Shown in pieces: positions 12,828 to 22,520 of a DNA stretch of 64,000 nucleotides; within the stretch, counting starts at the first letter, position 1, and each line of letters starts with the position of its first letter. The notes beneath the pieces are model-generated. The model ran no database searches and was not told the origin of the DNA. It saw only the letters and a program-made list of their open reading frames with translations. The stretch comes from Ilyonectria destructans (lineage: Eukaryota; Ascomycota; Sordariomycetes; Hypocreales; Nectriaceae): contig JAHEWK010000001.1 of NCBI GenBank assembly GCA_020740775.1, positions 5,394,001 to 5,458,000 on the forward strand. Reading direction: 5' to 3'. The position numbers and the translations under genes were made by a program.

Positions 12828-12908
12828 GGTTGAATGGTCTAGTGGTTATGACGATCGCCTCACAAACAATGATCGCGATAGGTCTCGGGTTCGACCCCCG
12901 GTTCGACC
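12828..12908 (+). tRNA. tRNA-Val(CAC) with a short intron
   Basis: A full cloverleaf can be drawn. The acceptor GGTTGAA pairs with TTCGACC (one G-U pair). The D arm begins GTCTAGTGG. The anticodon stem ATCGC/GCGAT encloses a loop CTCACAA interrupted by a 9-nt intron. The T arm is TCGGG-TTCGACC-CCCGG. The loop order C-T-CAC-A gives anticodon CAC, valine. The intron sits one base 3' of the anticodon, as in other eukaryotic tRNA introns. A TTTTT run follows within 20 bases, as expected for RNA polymerase III termination. Confidence 0.85.
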
Positions 12909-15351
12909 TTGTTCTCTTCTTTTTGTCGTGTCATACGGTGTGTCATTCACAAAGCGATCCAGTCCGGGATTTGGTGGTGCAGCAAGGACACTTACGTCAG
13001 CCACCTGATTGGCTTGCTATGTACTAAATCTAAACTAGTGGATTGCGGGGATCATTTCCTTTTTTGACGGAGCCCGACTAACATGGGAATAATTGTACGC
13101 ACAAGGATCAAGTAGTTTCGCACAGAGACTCCACGTTCAATAATGTGCCTTCGAAAGACAAAGCCTAGCTAGGTCTAAGGCAGCAGCACTTGAGACACGG
13201 ACGACGAGCACTTGTATAAATGAATTGCTGTGCCTGAAGCAGAGAGCACAATATTAATGATGAGTTTATACGTAGTGCAGCGTAATGAGTGTCATTCTTG
13301 TAAAAGACGTAAATACAGGTCCTAAAAAAGACATCACTGGAGTCCATGCTGGACCCGGTTGACCACCAGGCATCCTAGTTGCATTTTGAAGCGTTGTGCA
13401 TTTGACAATAATTACTTGAGGTCCGTTTTACTTTGAATCGGCCATCCATCGGCTCACACCCGTGTAACGTCAGGGTAAGTGGGGTATCATCGGGCCCGGC
13501 CTGCCGGCCTGAACGGCCCCACATCGAATCCGAGGCGGGGGGAATTGGAAGAGAGCCAGCGCAGCGCACGTGGCGCGAGATACTGAGCAGGGCGATCCTT
13601 GTCTATGGAGCAATTTTTACTCTACGGAGGCCTTAGACGAGGATAAACTTCAACCGTAGGCTCAATAAAGAAAGGGAGAGAATAGGAGCGACATACAGAC
13701 TTAATTCACAAATTATATTTTGTGCTCGCTATGCTGTCTCTTGGTTAAGGAATGCATTTAGTGTAGAACATCAAAGGAAGGTATGTTATTTCTGGACTGC
13801 CATTAATGCTAAAACCTGGGTTAAAATGGCGATACTGTCGTCACAGTGTGATGACGTTAATGTCTCTACTGTAGAATGCCACAGTCTCAACCACCTCGCT
13901 CTGAGTAGGCAGTGAAAATGCGTCCGATAGAGCTAATCTGGCTGCTGCAAACTAAATGGATGGTGCCTCATACTTACTATTAACTTTGTGTACGCACTGA
14001 GAATATAGTATTGGAGTGAGCTGGTGCTTTATGTGCTTTCTCTAAGGTCTAGCGCCTTTACGTAGTTGTAATCTATAGTTGCTATATTGGGTATAAGCTT
14101 CTAAGTAGAAATAACATAAGCGTCCTAAACAGACGATGAATATTTGTTTAAGATTCATTTAACTACCTTATCTGGGTATGAAGCCAAAAGCATACTAGTC
14201 TCGGTCTGAGAGTGAGTTGTTGCTGCCATCGCCTCCTTACACCCAGAGCGTGTTAGTGTCACAACTGCTGCCATAAAGCCCAAAGGCCGCATCGTTATTA
14301 TTGACGCTATCAGGCCGGAGAGAGGAGCTACCTTAGATAGACACCGATCGAAGACAAGTGCCTTGAGTTTAACCCAGCATTTGATCATAACTCAAAGTTC
14401 GTCATGGTGATTGCCATAAATGACCCCTAGTCATAGACAAACTCATCAATCTCGAGGGAATGGTGCAGATTGTCAAAGTCCAATTGATAATTCTACCTGC
14501 AAGTGTATTTCAAGATTTACCTTACCTTAAGGTTACTAGGCTGAAGGCTGTGAAGGAGGTCTGACATGTTGTTCTCTTCTCTCTTTACAGCCAAAGCCTT
14601 CCACTACAGGGACGTGGAAGTATCAACTCGGGCATATTACGACCTCTGTTTGAATGTGGTTCATGGCTGTACAACGATAACAGCGCTACCTCTCTTCGTG
14701 ATGCACTTCCTGCATCAGAGTGGAATCAACCCCTAAGTGGCAGGAATACCTAAATACAAAAACACCTAGTTTCACCTCGTGTTGAGGCTGTGAGGGAGCA
14801 GTGTTATTCTTCCAGAAAGTGTCGTGAGAAGCCTTCGCCAAGACGATTCAGAAGCACCCAAACTTATCCCTTGTATCTGACGATATGCAACATAAGACCA
14901 CATCATAAACTCTAAACCTTGACTATGCGCACTCTTATTAGGCTCTTAGCTAATGCCTAAAGTAGGGTCAAGGAAAACTTCGGGCTTTGACTTCTATGAG
15001 CGCTGTATTTTGAACATGGGTGACCTTTGGTATCTTGACTTGAAGGGTGCCCTTTCAACTTTAGGCATATCGCGCTCTAGAATTCTAAGAGCTTTAGACT
15101 ATTCCGCCTGACTGAACGACAATAACCCTCCCCAAACATTTATTGAACGCGTAATTGCCAAGTCGTGGTGAACAGGCTGCCAGAAGTCGCGGACCGGTTC
15201 GGGGAGCTACAGGGCATGGACCCCGGAATTTCGGTTGCCAGCTGTCCAACAGTCAGTCTCAAGGACGCCTGACCAGTCCCGGGCACTTGACAGCTGCCAA
15301 CCAGCTCCAAACCCTCTTATCCAAACTTATTGGCACCCAATTTCAACAACC
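12909..15351. other. 2.4 kb AT-rich region with no recognised gene
   Basis: Both strands were scanned for protein-like frames and none was convincing. A 77-codon minus-strand frame at 14155-14388 is open but unlike any family I know. The AT-rich, stop-dense composition suggests decayed or non-genic DNA. Confidence 0.45.
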
Positions 15352-15673
15352 GGCGATGTGGTTCAATGGTAGAACATCTTGGTGATAGCCCGCAAACGGC
15401 CTGTGTGGCCAGATAGTGTACCATGCTTGCGTTCGAGCGTGTGTACTGGAGGGCATACCAAGAAGGTACCTGGTTCAAATCCAGGCGTCGTCACTTTTTG
15501 GTCCTTCCTGTCCTTTTTGTTATTTTTGGCCCCTGAATTGAGCGAGTCTGTGAAAAAAATGCTCTTGGCCTGTCTGTTGTGTGTGCATCGTCGCCATCCT
15601 CTCTGGTGTTTTGCATATAAGAATGGCCACTCGGGGGAGGAGCCAATCCCGGACACTCGCCAGCTGCCAACCA
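15274..15673. repeat. imperfect 30-bp direct repeat flanking the tRNA-like element
   Basis: The copies at 15274-15303 and 15644-15673 match at 26 of 30 positions. Both end in CAGCTGCCAACCA. They lie 370 bp apart, one on each side of the tRNA-like element at 15352-15492. Confidence 0.65.
15352..15492 (+). tRNA. tRNA-like gene or tRNA pseudogene with a large insert in the anticodon loop
   Basis: The two ends form a good cloverleaf. The acceptor GGCGATG pairs with CGTCGTC (two G-U pairs). The D stem is GTTC/GAAC around AATGGTA. The anticodon stem is TCTTG/CAAGA, and the T arm is CCTGG-TTCAAAT-CCAGG. The A box (TGGTTCAATGG) and B box (GGTTCAAATCC) match the polymerase III consensus, and a TTTTT run follows. 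About 70 nt interrupt the anticodon loop, long for a tRNA intron. Read from the only T placed at position 33, the anticodon would be GAT (Ile), which cytosolic tRNAs of fungi normally do not use. It may be a tRNA with an unusual intron, a pseudogene, or a tRNA-derived repeat head. Confidence 0.45.
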
Positions 15674-17561
15674 ACCAACCAACTAACCCCAAAGTCTCTT
15701 ACCGGAAATTCGTTCCACCTACTTATTTAAACGAAGTGCGTGCGTCGTTTAGTTGTTGAGCTCTCAACTCATGTTGTCGACAAGTCAGCCCTGCGCACGG
15801 GGCCAACTGTAAGGCCTGTTTCGACCGCGCATGAGCAGCTAGCCCTGGGTTCTTCTTAAATTGCCCACAACACAAAGCAGAAAAACACTCCAATACAACA
15901 TCTGTAAAGAACACGTGCTCTCATTACCAAATCACTTTCAGCTCCATTGCCTTTTGGTTTGGTTTGCTCCTCGACTCGTGGTCTCCTGTATGCCGAAACG
16001 CCAACCTTTACCTATTGGATCCACTTGATTGAGCCGATCACTTCCGACTAGATCATGCTCAATCTATGACTTCTACTGTGGCCAAATGTTTCCCGGAGAT
16101 AAGCGAGACGCTGCTGAGCGATTGCTAGTCCAAGGCCAAAGTTTTAGAAGCGGAAGGTTCCTCCGTCTGGGGCGGCCATCGAAGCCTGGAGAACAAAATT
16201 GAACATTCTCGCGGTTGTAAGCCAAGTTTTCAATCGCACCAGTGTGTTCTCAGCAACCGTCAGGATCACGATTGCCGTGGTAAAATATTTGCATCGCGTT
16301 CAGTGTAATAGAATAGGCGCGCTGTCAAGAAAATTGATGGAAATATTCTTTGGCATTAGGTGCTATTTCGGTGTTGAGCAATTCAACACCACGCAAAGCT
16401 AGTCTTTCCAAATTGTCGAGACTGGCCATACCGATAAGCCGAGAGGGACCGCTGATGGCCGTGATCATCTTATGAGCGAACTTCTTGGCTTATGGGCCTA
16501 GCGTGGATTTCGACAAAAATAAGGAAGCCTCCTGTAGAGGTTCTCCTTGAGATCCTCTCCACCCCAATTTACACCATGTATAACGCACACATCTGAGCGT
16601 GAAGACGTGATGGCTGAAAGACTCAATCCTCGAAAAATTTAAAAGGAGTATTTCTATCTACACTTAGGTACAACCCATTTCAACCAAGCCTCAGCTAAAT
16701 GCACCTGGAATACGTACAGTCGAATAATAGAACAATACCCCCAAAGAGCTCAGCGCCTGTGTCAATGAACAGAAGAAGGCTAGTGGGCAACAGGAACACA
16801 CCAACTCCAAGCTAGACGAAATTCAAGCTAATCAAAAGATCAACGGAGTGACCTTGGAAATCCTCGATTATTTGTGTTCTGCTCATCAGCTCTACCCGAG
16901 CTTGCCGCTACTCCAAGAAATCTGATTTGTCTTACACGGTCGCTTTCATTTACACTTGAGCCCTGGGTCTTTTACCGAGTCTCGGGTCGTCTATCCACTG
17001 TACTCAGCCACAAAGTAACACTCGGGACGGGTACGGATAATGACAGGAGTGGGTCAGCCATTGAAGCCTCTTTCACAAGTGAACTAGTCAAGAAGAAGAC
17101 GGGGAATGGACAAAAATTATGAGCTTGTATTCATGAGCAGATTCTCTGAAACTATTGGGTAAGCGCTTTCACGTTTCAATTTTACTGTATCCATGACTGA
17201 CACCCCTCCGAGCCAAAAGCCAATATGTTACGACCTACACAGGCCATTATTAGTGCGTTTCAGGGATCATTACCGTTGCCCTGGAAGACGCCTTGACCGT
17301 TTGTTTGGATTGCTTGAGCTCTGACCAATCAGCGCCGGGCGCGGTCCAACCAGGTTGGAAAAAGCTGAGGGGCTTTTGGAGACAAGTGACATGACGCGGC
17401 ACAGCTCGTCTCACCGACCGTGGTTGCATCATTTTCCAACCATGATCGTGGGGACTTCTCAGTCTTGTCTCCTCCTTTTGAAGCTTCGCGTACTTTTTGC
17501 GACCTGAGATCTGGAATGCGCCGGATCCTAGCTCCTCCACCCGCCCGTGCAGCCCGAGACA
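15493..17561. other. 2.1 kb region upstream of the HET gene; possible relic, no intact gene
   Basis: No intact gene is recognised. Between about 16150 and 16500 the minus strand has two short, stop-bounded frames (one containing SLDNLERLALRGVELL) that look protein-like and may be remains of a gene. A hairpin GGTGTTGA...TCAACACC lies near 16371-16391. The promoter of the HET-domain gene should lie at the 3' end. Confidence 0.4.
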
Positions 17562-20120
17562 ATGCCAGACGAAACCCAGTCCCGCGATCCCCGCGATCGT
17601 GACCCCCGCGATCGCGACTCTCGAGACAGAGACAGAGACAGAGACAGGGATAGGGACAGAGAGAGGGACAGAAGGGACAGAGCAAATAAGGGAGTCAAAG
17701 GAGAGAGGGAAGACAGAGAGGACATACGAGAGAGAGTAGACAGAGAGGACCGGGAAGACAAGGATGACAGCGACGACAGCGACGACAGCATCGGCAGAGG
17801 AGGGAAGGTGAACAGAGACGACAGAAAAGACAGAGGGGGCAAGGCCGACAGAGATGATATGGATGATGTGGATGACAGAGGTGACAGAGGTGATAGAGGC
17901 GACCGAGTGGATAGAGGCGATCGAGTGGACAGAGGAGACCGAGGCGACAGAGGCAACCGGGTGGACAGAGGTGACAGAGGCGACCGGATGGATAGAGGGG
18001 AAAAGGACAGAGTTCGCGATCGTGACAGAGACCGGGACAGAGAGAGGGACAGAATCCCCGAACGCGACCGCAACAGCCACCATCTTCGCGAGCCCAAAGA
18101 GAGAGATCGTGACAGCCAACACCCTCGCGACAGCCAGCATCCTCGTGAAGGTTCTCACCTTCGCAACCGAGACCATCTGAAAGATAACCCGCCCAGCAAA
18201 CGCAACAGCATCACCGACCGCCTCTTCGGCTCCCTCCGGGAAGCCCGCAACAAGGACCCTCCTCCTGTTGCCAATGCTCCTCTCCAGAGACGCTCTACCT
18301 CGGCGACCAAGCAGAGCCCCGTCCCGCGCATCCGCGAATGGCTCGACGCTTGCAACTCTGAGCATGAACACCACTGTGCCGCCGGCTCGGATACCAAGGT
18401 CGACACATGGCATCCCATTTGGCTGATCGACATCGTCGAGCGCCGCCTCGTCATGGCAACACCGAGAGACCGCTATCTGGCCCTGAGTTACGTCTGGGGA
18501 TCGCCCAACCGTCGCAACCCGTCCCAGCCTATGGCCCAGGCACTCAAGTCCAATATTGGCACATTCCAGGATATCCTCCCCGAAGCTGATATCCCTCAAA
18601 CCTTTGTGGATGCCATGTGGCTCGCTAAGAAGCTGGGCATCCGATATCTCTGGATTGATAAATTGTGCATTGTGCAGGATGACCCGGAGGAGATGGACAA
18701 GAATGTCAAGAACATGGCATTTGTGTTTGCCAATGCCTATCTTACCATCGTGGCCGCTGCTGGTGACGTGCAAACCGGGTTGACGTCGTTGAACCCCCGA
18801 AAACCAGCATCTCGTGGCATACGACCCGGCGGAGGACGCGATCAACAGGAACTCATCCTGTCGTCGAACTGGAACACCCGAGGCTGGACGCTGGTAGAGC
18901 GCCTGTACTCCCGACGATGTCTCTTCTTCTTCGAAGACTCCGTCACCTGGGAGTGCCATTGCGAGAAGTGGTCGGGAAGCCCGACAAGCGTGATGAAGAA
19001 GATCCGCGGCAATCGCCACGACTGCGCCAACCCCGTTTACGATGCAGCCTTTGCCTTCCACCACACGGCGTGGCCTGATCTCGACGAGTATGCGCGCATC
19101 GTCATGGACTACAGCTCTCGAAGACTGACCCTCGTCGACGACACCCTCCGGGCCTTTGCTGGCATCACTCACGTACTCTCACGGTCGTATCCGGGCGGCT
19201 TCATCTACGGCATGCCCGTCATGTTCCTCGACATTGCGCTGCTCTGGCGCCCCCACGCCTCTATCCGGCGGAGGGCCCCCTCACGGCCACCGTTTCTGCC
19301 GTCCTGGTCTTGGATGGGTTGGTGGTTCGATAACATCGCCGTCGACCTGACGCTTTGGAGAGCTGCAGCCGACTACGTTGAAGACGCCAAGCCAACCAAG
19401 CGCGGTCAGGAGTCCAAGCGGTACCGGTCGCCCAACGCATTCCGCATTCGACCGACCGTGACATGGAACCTAACGGACCGGGCTGCCACCGTGCCGGTGG
19501 AGAACACCGGACTCCAGTTCCGCGACCTGCGGAGCCGACGGGGCTCAAGCTCAAGTCTCCCCCCGGGCTGGTCTCGCAGCGGATCCCTATACAAGCATGA
19601 CAGCGACGACGTGACGCTTTTCAAGTACCCCGTGCCGGTCGAGGAGCCCCCCAAAGCTGGCGCATACGACCCCCCCGTAGGCGAACTGGCTCTCCCCGGC
19701 CCCCTGCTCTCGTTCCGTACGACGACGGGCTTCTTCGAGGTTGACTACCTCTCCACCCTGGCGCACCGCGATCGACCCAACCCGCCCCTCGCCGTGGGCA
19801 ACATATGGAGCAAGACGAACCGGTGGATCGGACAGTTCCGCGCTCACGACGCCTGGCTCGGAATACAGTCGTCCAACTACGACGGCGACGAGAAGCTCGA
19901 GTTCATCGCCATCTCGTCGGCAACAGAGCGCCGCGGCTCGCACGCCCTGGAAGCCGAGCGCTTCGAGGAGTTTATGAGTGCGGACGAGGAGGTTGAGATT
20001 GTCAACGTGCTGTGGATCGAGCGCATCGGCGAGGTCGCGTACCGCCGCGGCGTCGGGCACATCCTGCAGAAGGCGTGGGACGCGCAGGCCAAGGACGAGG
20101 TGGGCATTCTTCTTGGGTAG
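17562..20120 (+). CDS. HET-domain protein with a long Asp/Arg-rich mixed-charge N-terminus
   Basis: HET-domain proteins act in fungal non-self recognition and regulated cell death (heterokaryon incompatibility). A single exon encodes 852 residues from the first in-frame ATG (MPDETQSRDP). Residues 5 to about 205 are almost entirely D, R and E with some G and K: RD/RE dipeptide runs, then an RGDRGDRVD-type repeat. A basic Ser-containing linker follows. The HET domain begins near residue 305 with YLALSYVWGSP. It continues through IPQTFVDAMWLAKKLGIRYL, WIDKLCIVQDDPEEMDKNV, FANAYLTIVAAAGD and WNTRGWTLVERLYSRRCLFF. The C-terminal 350 residues match no domain I recognise. There is no NACHT, ankyrin or WD40 region. 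The next gene is convergent. The joining of a HET domain to this type of repeat is unusual. Confidence 0.9.
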   Translation: MPDETQSRDPRDRDPRDRDSRDRDRDRDRDRDRERDRRDRANKGVKGEREDREDIRERVDREDREDKDDSDDSDDSIGRGGKVNRDDRKDRGGKADRDDMDDVDDRGDRGDRGDRVDRGDRVDRGDRGDRGNRVDRGDRGDRMDRGEKDRVRDRDRDRDRERDRIPERDRNSHHLREPKERDRDSQHPRDSQHPREGSHLRNRDHLKDNPPSKRNSITDRLFGSLREARNKDPPPVANAPLQRRSTSATKQSPVPRIREWLDACNSEHEHHCAAGSDTKVDTWHPIWLIDIVERRLVMATPRDRYLALSYVWGSPNRRNPSQPMAQALKSNIGTFQDILPEADIPQTFVDAMWLAKKLGIRYLWIDKLCIVQDDPEEMDKNVKNMAFVFANAYLTIVAAAGDVQTGLTSLNPRKPASRGIRPGGGRDQQELILSSNWNTRGWTLVERLYSRRCLFFFEDSVTWECHCEKWSGSPTSVMKKIRGNRHDCANPVYDAAFAFHHTAWPDLDEYARIVMDYSSRRLTLVDDTLRAFAGITHVLSRSYPGGFIYGMPVMFLDIALLWRPHASIRRRAPSRPPFLPSWSWMGWWFDNIAVDLTLWRAAADYVEDAKPTKRGQESKRYRSPNAFRIRPTVTWNLTDRAATVPVENTGLQFRDLRSRRGSSSSLPPGWSRSGSLYKHDSDDVTLFKYPVPVEEPPKAGAYDPPVGELALPGPLLSFRTTTGFFEVDYLSTLAHRDRPNPPLAVGNIWSKTNRWIGQFRAHDAWLGIQSSNYDGDEKLEFIAISSATERRGSHALEAERFEEFMSADEEVEIVNVLWIERIGEVAYRRGVGHILQKAWDAQAKDEVGILLG
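17600..18110 (+). repeat. in-frame low-complexity repeat (GACAGA-like hexamers) encoding the charged region
   Basis: The first part is nearly pure GACAGA/GACAGG hexamers. The second part (about 17875-18005) repeats RGDRVD-type units. Asp codons GAC/GAT and Arg codons AGA/CGA/CGG alternate between units. The frame is open throughout, and the opposite strand is also open as a by-product. Confidence 0.85.
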
Positions 20121-21090
20121 GCGGCTTGCTTAGCGAGGTGTTGCGGGGCGTTTGGAGTTGCCTGAGTGAAGATGTAATTTAGTTGGATGGACTTGGTTGT
20201 AAGGACTATTTATGTATGTTCATGTATGTTCGCGGGGTGTCAGATCTGTCATCAATCATGATTTATTACCATAGACATATCCATCCATTCAAGGATCAGC
20301 CTGTGGAGCTTCTGGAAGCTCGTCATCCTCGACAGTATGCTTCTTCCAACCGCGAGGGACATTACGGGGACTTCCGCTGTTTGCTGTTGGTCGTACGTAG
20401 CTCCAGCTTCAATGCTGGAAAACGATCTGGATGAAGGAAATTGTTAAGAAATGATGGAAGTAGAAGATAAAAACGGTGCTCACCGACGCTGCCAACCCAT
20501 TTCTGCTGAAGGTGTTGTAGTAATGTTGCGGTTACTTCTGGTGAGTTACTCCGTCACAGCCTACTATGGCAAGCACAACTGAATTGAATCCGACGAGATT
20601 CATCAACTGGGTTATCAAAGAGATCAAAAGTTCACAGTCGAGTATGTTGATGCCAATATGATGGAGATAGAATTCTGAATCTTCTAGGTTGCTGTGTGTA
20701 CCTAGGATGAGATAGCTAGCTAGGACCTGGCAATGTGCTTCCCCGAATACCCATTCTCTTAATTCTGTGGCAACGAAGCCGGTCCCTTCCTAACCCCATA
20801 GTTCTTAGCATCCTGATGTGGATGATTGACTGAATTTCTAGACCAAAGCGCCTTGATACTTTCCCCTGTTCAAGGCGCATTCAGATATGCATGGGCTCTA
20901 ATAATCTCCACGCTGCCCGCATTGATCACCCAGCATCGTCCGTCTAAGAGACTTAAGATTTCTAGTTGTCGGCTTTGGACTTTTTCCATAACTGACTTGA
21001 GTCTTCATATTAAACAGAGCTCGTGATCAAGCGAAAACACTCCAAACCCATGGACGAACTCGGGATCGTCGTCGGGAAGCCTCAGGATGA
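20121..21090. other. intergenic between two convergent genes
   Basis: Shared 3' flanks of the HET gene and the 447-residue protein gene. No feature is recognised. Confidence 0.5.
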
Positions 21091-22434
21091 TTACTTTGGG
21101 TCTGTTGGCGCCAAATCGTCTCCATTCAACCCGAGGCGGGCGGCGTGCCGATTGCAGCATGTCTCCTGGTCGTGTTCGATTCCGTTCATGCAATCCGGGT
21201 CGAAGTGTCCAATGACGGCCTCAAACTTTTGTAGAATCCGACTTCCTGGTGGCTTTATGAACATGAGCTCATCCACGAGCTGCTGAAGATCGACTTTGAC
21301 ATGCTCGGTCTTGGTTGTTGACAGCTCAAGGTGGCGTTTCTTGGATGGGGCGTTTATCTTTTCGGGCACATTCTGTGGCAGGCTGTCAATCTTAGCAGAG
21401 ATATACGACATTGCTCCCTCGATATTGTTGATTAACTTGAGGTGCTCGCGCAGCGTAATAGAAGTGATTGTCTGGTTGGCAACCTCTTGTTCCACCTCGG
21501 CGTTTGAGAGCGATTTTCTTGTAGTGTAGGAATACTCCACCAAGTCACTGGTAGCCTCTTCAACCCAGTTGGCCACGGTCTCGTTGAAGCGGCAGCCCCA
21601 TGTGTAGACCATGTCCTTGGCCTCATCTGAGAGCACTCGAGCCTTGTGCTCATCCAGCCAATCCAACATCTCTTCCTTCAACGCACCCTGGTGGTACTGA
21701 CGCTTCCCAAGCTTGTGGAGGATCCCGCTTCCTGCAGCCATCACCTGCTGGCGATTGACAGTATATCCCATTACAAAGGTGTGACCTGGGGTTGGCGGGA
21801 TCTCCAAGGGACCATCGTCAAGGAGAGTAGGAGTCATGGCTGGTGTCGCAGGACAAGGATCCGGGTAAAAAAAGATATAATCGTCCCCTGCAAATTCGCA
21901 AACCCTTCTGTCGTTGTGGCCAGTCTTGACAATCTCGAAAGGCTTGTCCGTCATCCGGAAGACATCAAGTGCCAGTGGCAACCAATCAAAGAGATGGAAT
22001 TCCTCAAGCTCGTTGGTCACTTCGTCTTTGGTGGTGCATCGGACGCGTCGAACTCCCTTGACCGCAGCAATAGCAATCATGTCTGGTGCTGGGAGCATGT
22101 TGATCCGATCCCTGTCAACCACTCGCTTCTGTGAGAAGGTGTTGACCTTGGTATCCAGAGCCAAATAGCCTTCCCAGGTGGAGAAGCTGTAGGCCTCTAG
22201 AACTTTTGTCGCCCTGACCTGGTTCAAAGCTGCCCTAAAAGATCCATGGTATTTCTCCATATCGATATCCAGCGAGTTGAAGACTTCTTCAACCATGAAT
22301 CGTTCGGCGGCCCGTCTCTGCGCCTTGGAAAGTTGTCTGGCCATAGTGGCATTCAAAGCCCCGACAGTGAGCTGGTCGGAAGTGATTGGCTCAGTCAGGC
22401 TGAAGCCTGATGTTTCAGCAGTGGATTGAGCCAT
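21091..22434 (-). CDS. uncharacterised 447-residue protein
   Basis: I do not recognise this protein. A single exon starts at the ATG at 22434 (MAQSTAETSGF). It looks soluble, with no signal peptide or membrane span. Residues 35-130 are helical and charged. A middle region contains VCEFAGDDYIFFYPD and HTFVMGYTVNRQQVMAAGSG. Residues 260-400 are predicted helical, with a heptad-like stretch after TSITLREHLKLINNIEGAMS. The C-terminus has a His/Cys-containing segment (HFDPDCMNGIEHDQETCCNR) that could bind metal. Codon use and an undamaged frame support a real gene. It is tail-to-tail with the HET gene about 970 bp away. A 5'-UTR intron and a short overlapping upstream reading frame are annotated separately. 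It may be lineage-restricted. Confidence 0.75.
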   Translation of the reverse strand: MAQSTAETSGFSLTEPITSDQLTVGALNATMARQLSKAQRRAAERFMVEEVFNSLDIDMEKYHGSFRAALNQVRATKVLEAYSFSTWEGYLALDTKVNTFSQKRVVDRDRINMLPAPDMIAIAAVKGVRRVRCTTKDEVTNELEEFHLFDWLPLALDVFRMTDKPFEIVKTGHNDRRVCEFAGDDYIFFYPDPCPATPAMTPTLLDDGPLEIPPTPGHTFVMGYTVNRQQVMAAGSGILHKLGKRQYHQGALKEEMLDWLDEHKARVLSDEAKDMVYTWGCRFNETVANWVEEATSDLVEYSYTTRKSLSNAEVEQEVANQTITSITLREHLKLINNIEGAMSYISAKIDSLPQNVPEKINAPSKKRHLELSTTKTEHVKVDLQQLVDELMFIKPPGSRILQKFEAVIGHFDPDCMNGIEHDQETCCNRHAARLGLNGDDLAPTDPK

Positions 22435-22453
22435 GGCTGGCAGCTAGCTTCAT
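22415..22453 (-). promoter_or_regulatory. 12-codon upstream reading frame overlapping the start of the 447-residue protein
   Basis: The ATG at 22453-22451 opens a 12-codon frame that ends in TGA at 22417-22415, past the main ATG at 22434 and in a different frame. If the transcript includes it, it should lower initiation at the main start. Confidence 0.5.
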
Positions 22454-22468
22454 TGCCCTATTGATGTC

Positions 22469-22520
22469 CTATTAGTATGGTACCTTGGTTAGCGATGCTT
22501 CTAGGAGGTGTAGTAATTAC
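22469..22520 (-). other. putative 5'-UTR intron of the 447-residue protein gene
   Basis: The donor is GTAATT and the acceptor region TACTAATAG, 52 nt in total. A consensus-like branch site lies close to the AG. It sits just upstream of the short upstream frame. Confidence 0.4.

Noticed and set aside
15379..15759. 126-codon open frame through the tRNA-like element
   Set aside because: Open frames across tRNA-type sequence with an S-N-P-G-type translation are a common artefact; there is no protein-like content.
16150..16500. Possible gene on the minus strand with SLDNLERLALRGVELL
   Set aside because: Only two short stop-bounded frames; no start, no splice solution and no family recognised. 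It is kept only as a possible relic.
17250..19172. 640-codon minus-strand open frame opposite the HET gene
   Set aside because: It is the mirror of the charged repeat and of GC-biased codons. It has Ser/Val/Ile-rich repeats, no domain, and the plus-strand HET domain is unmistakable.
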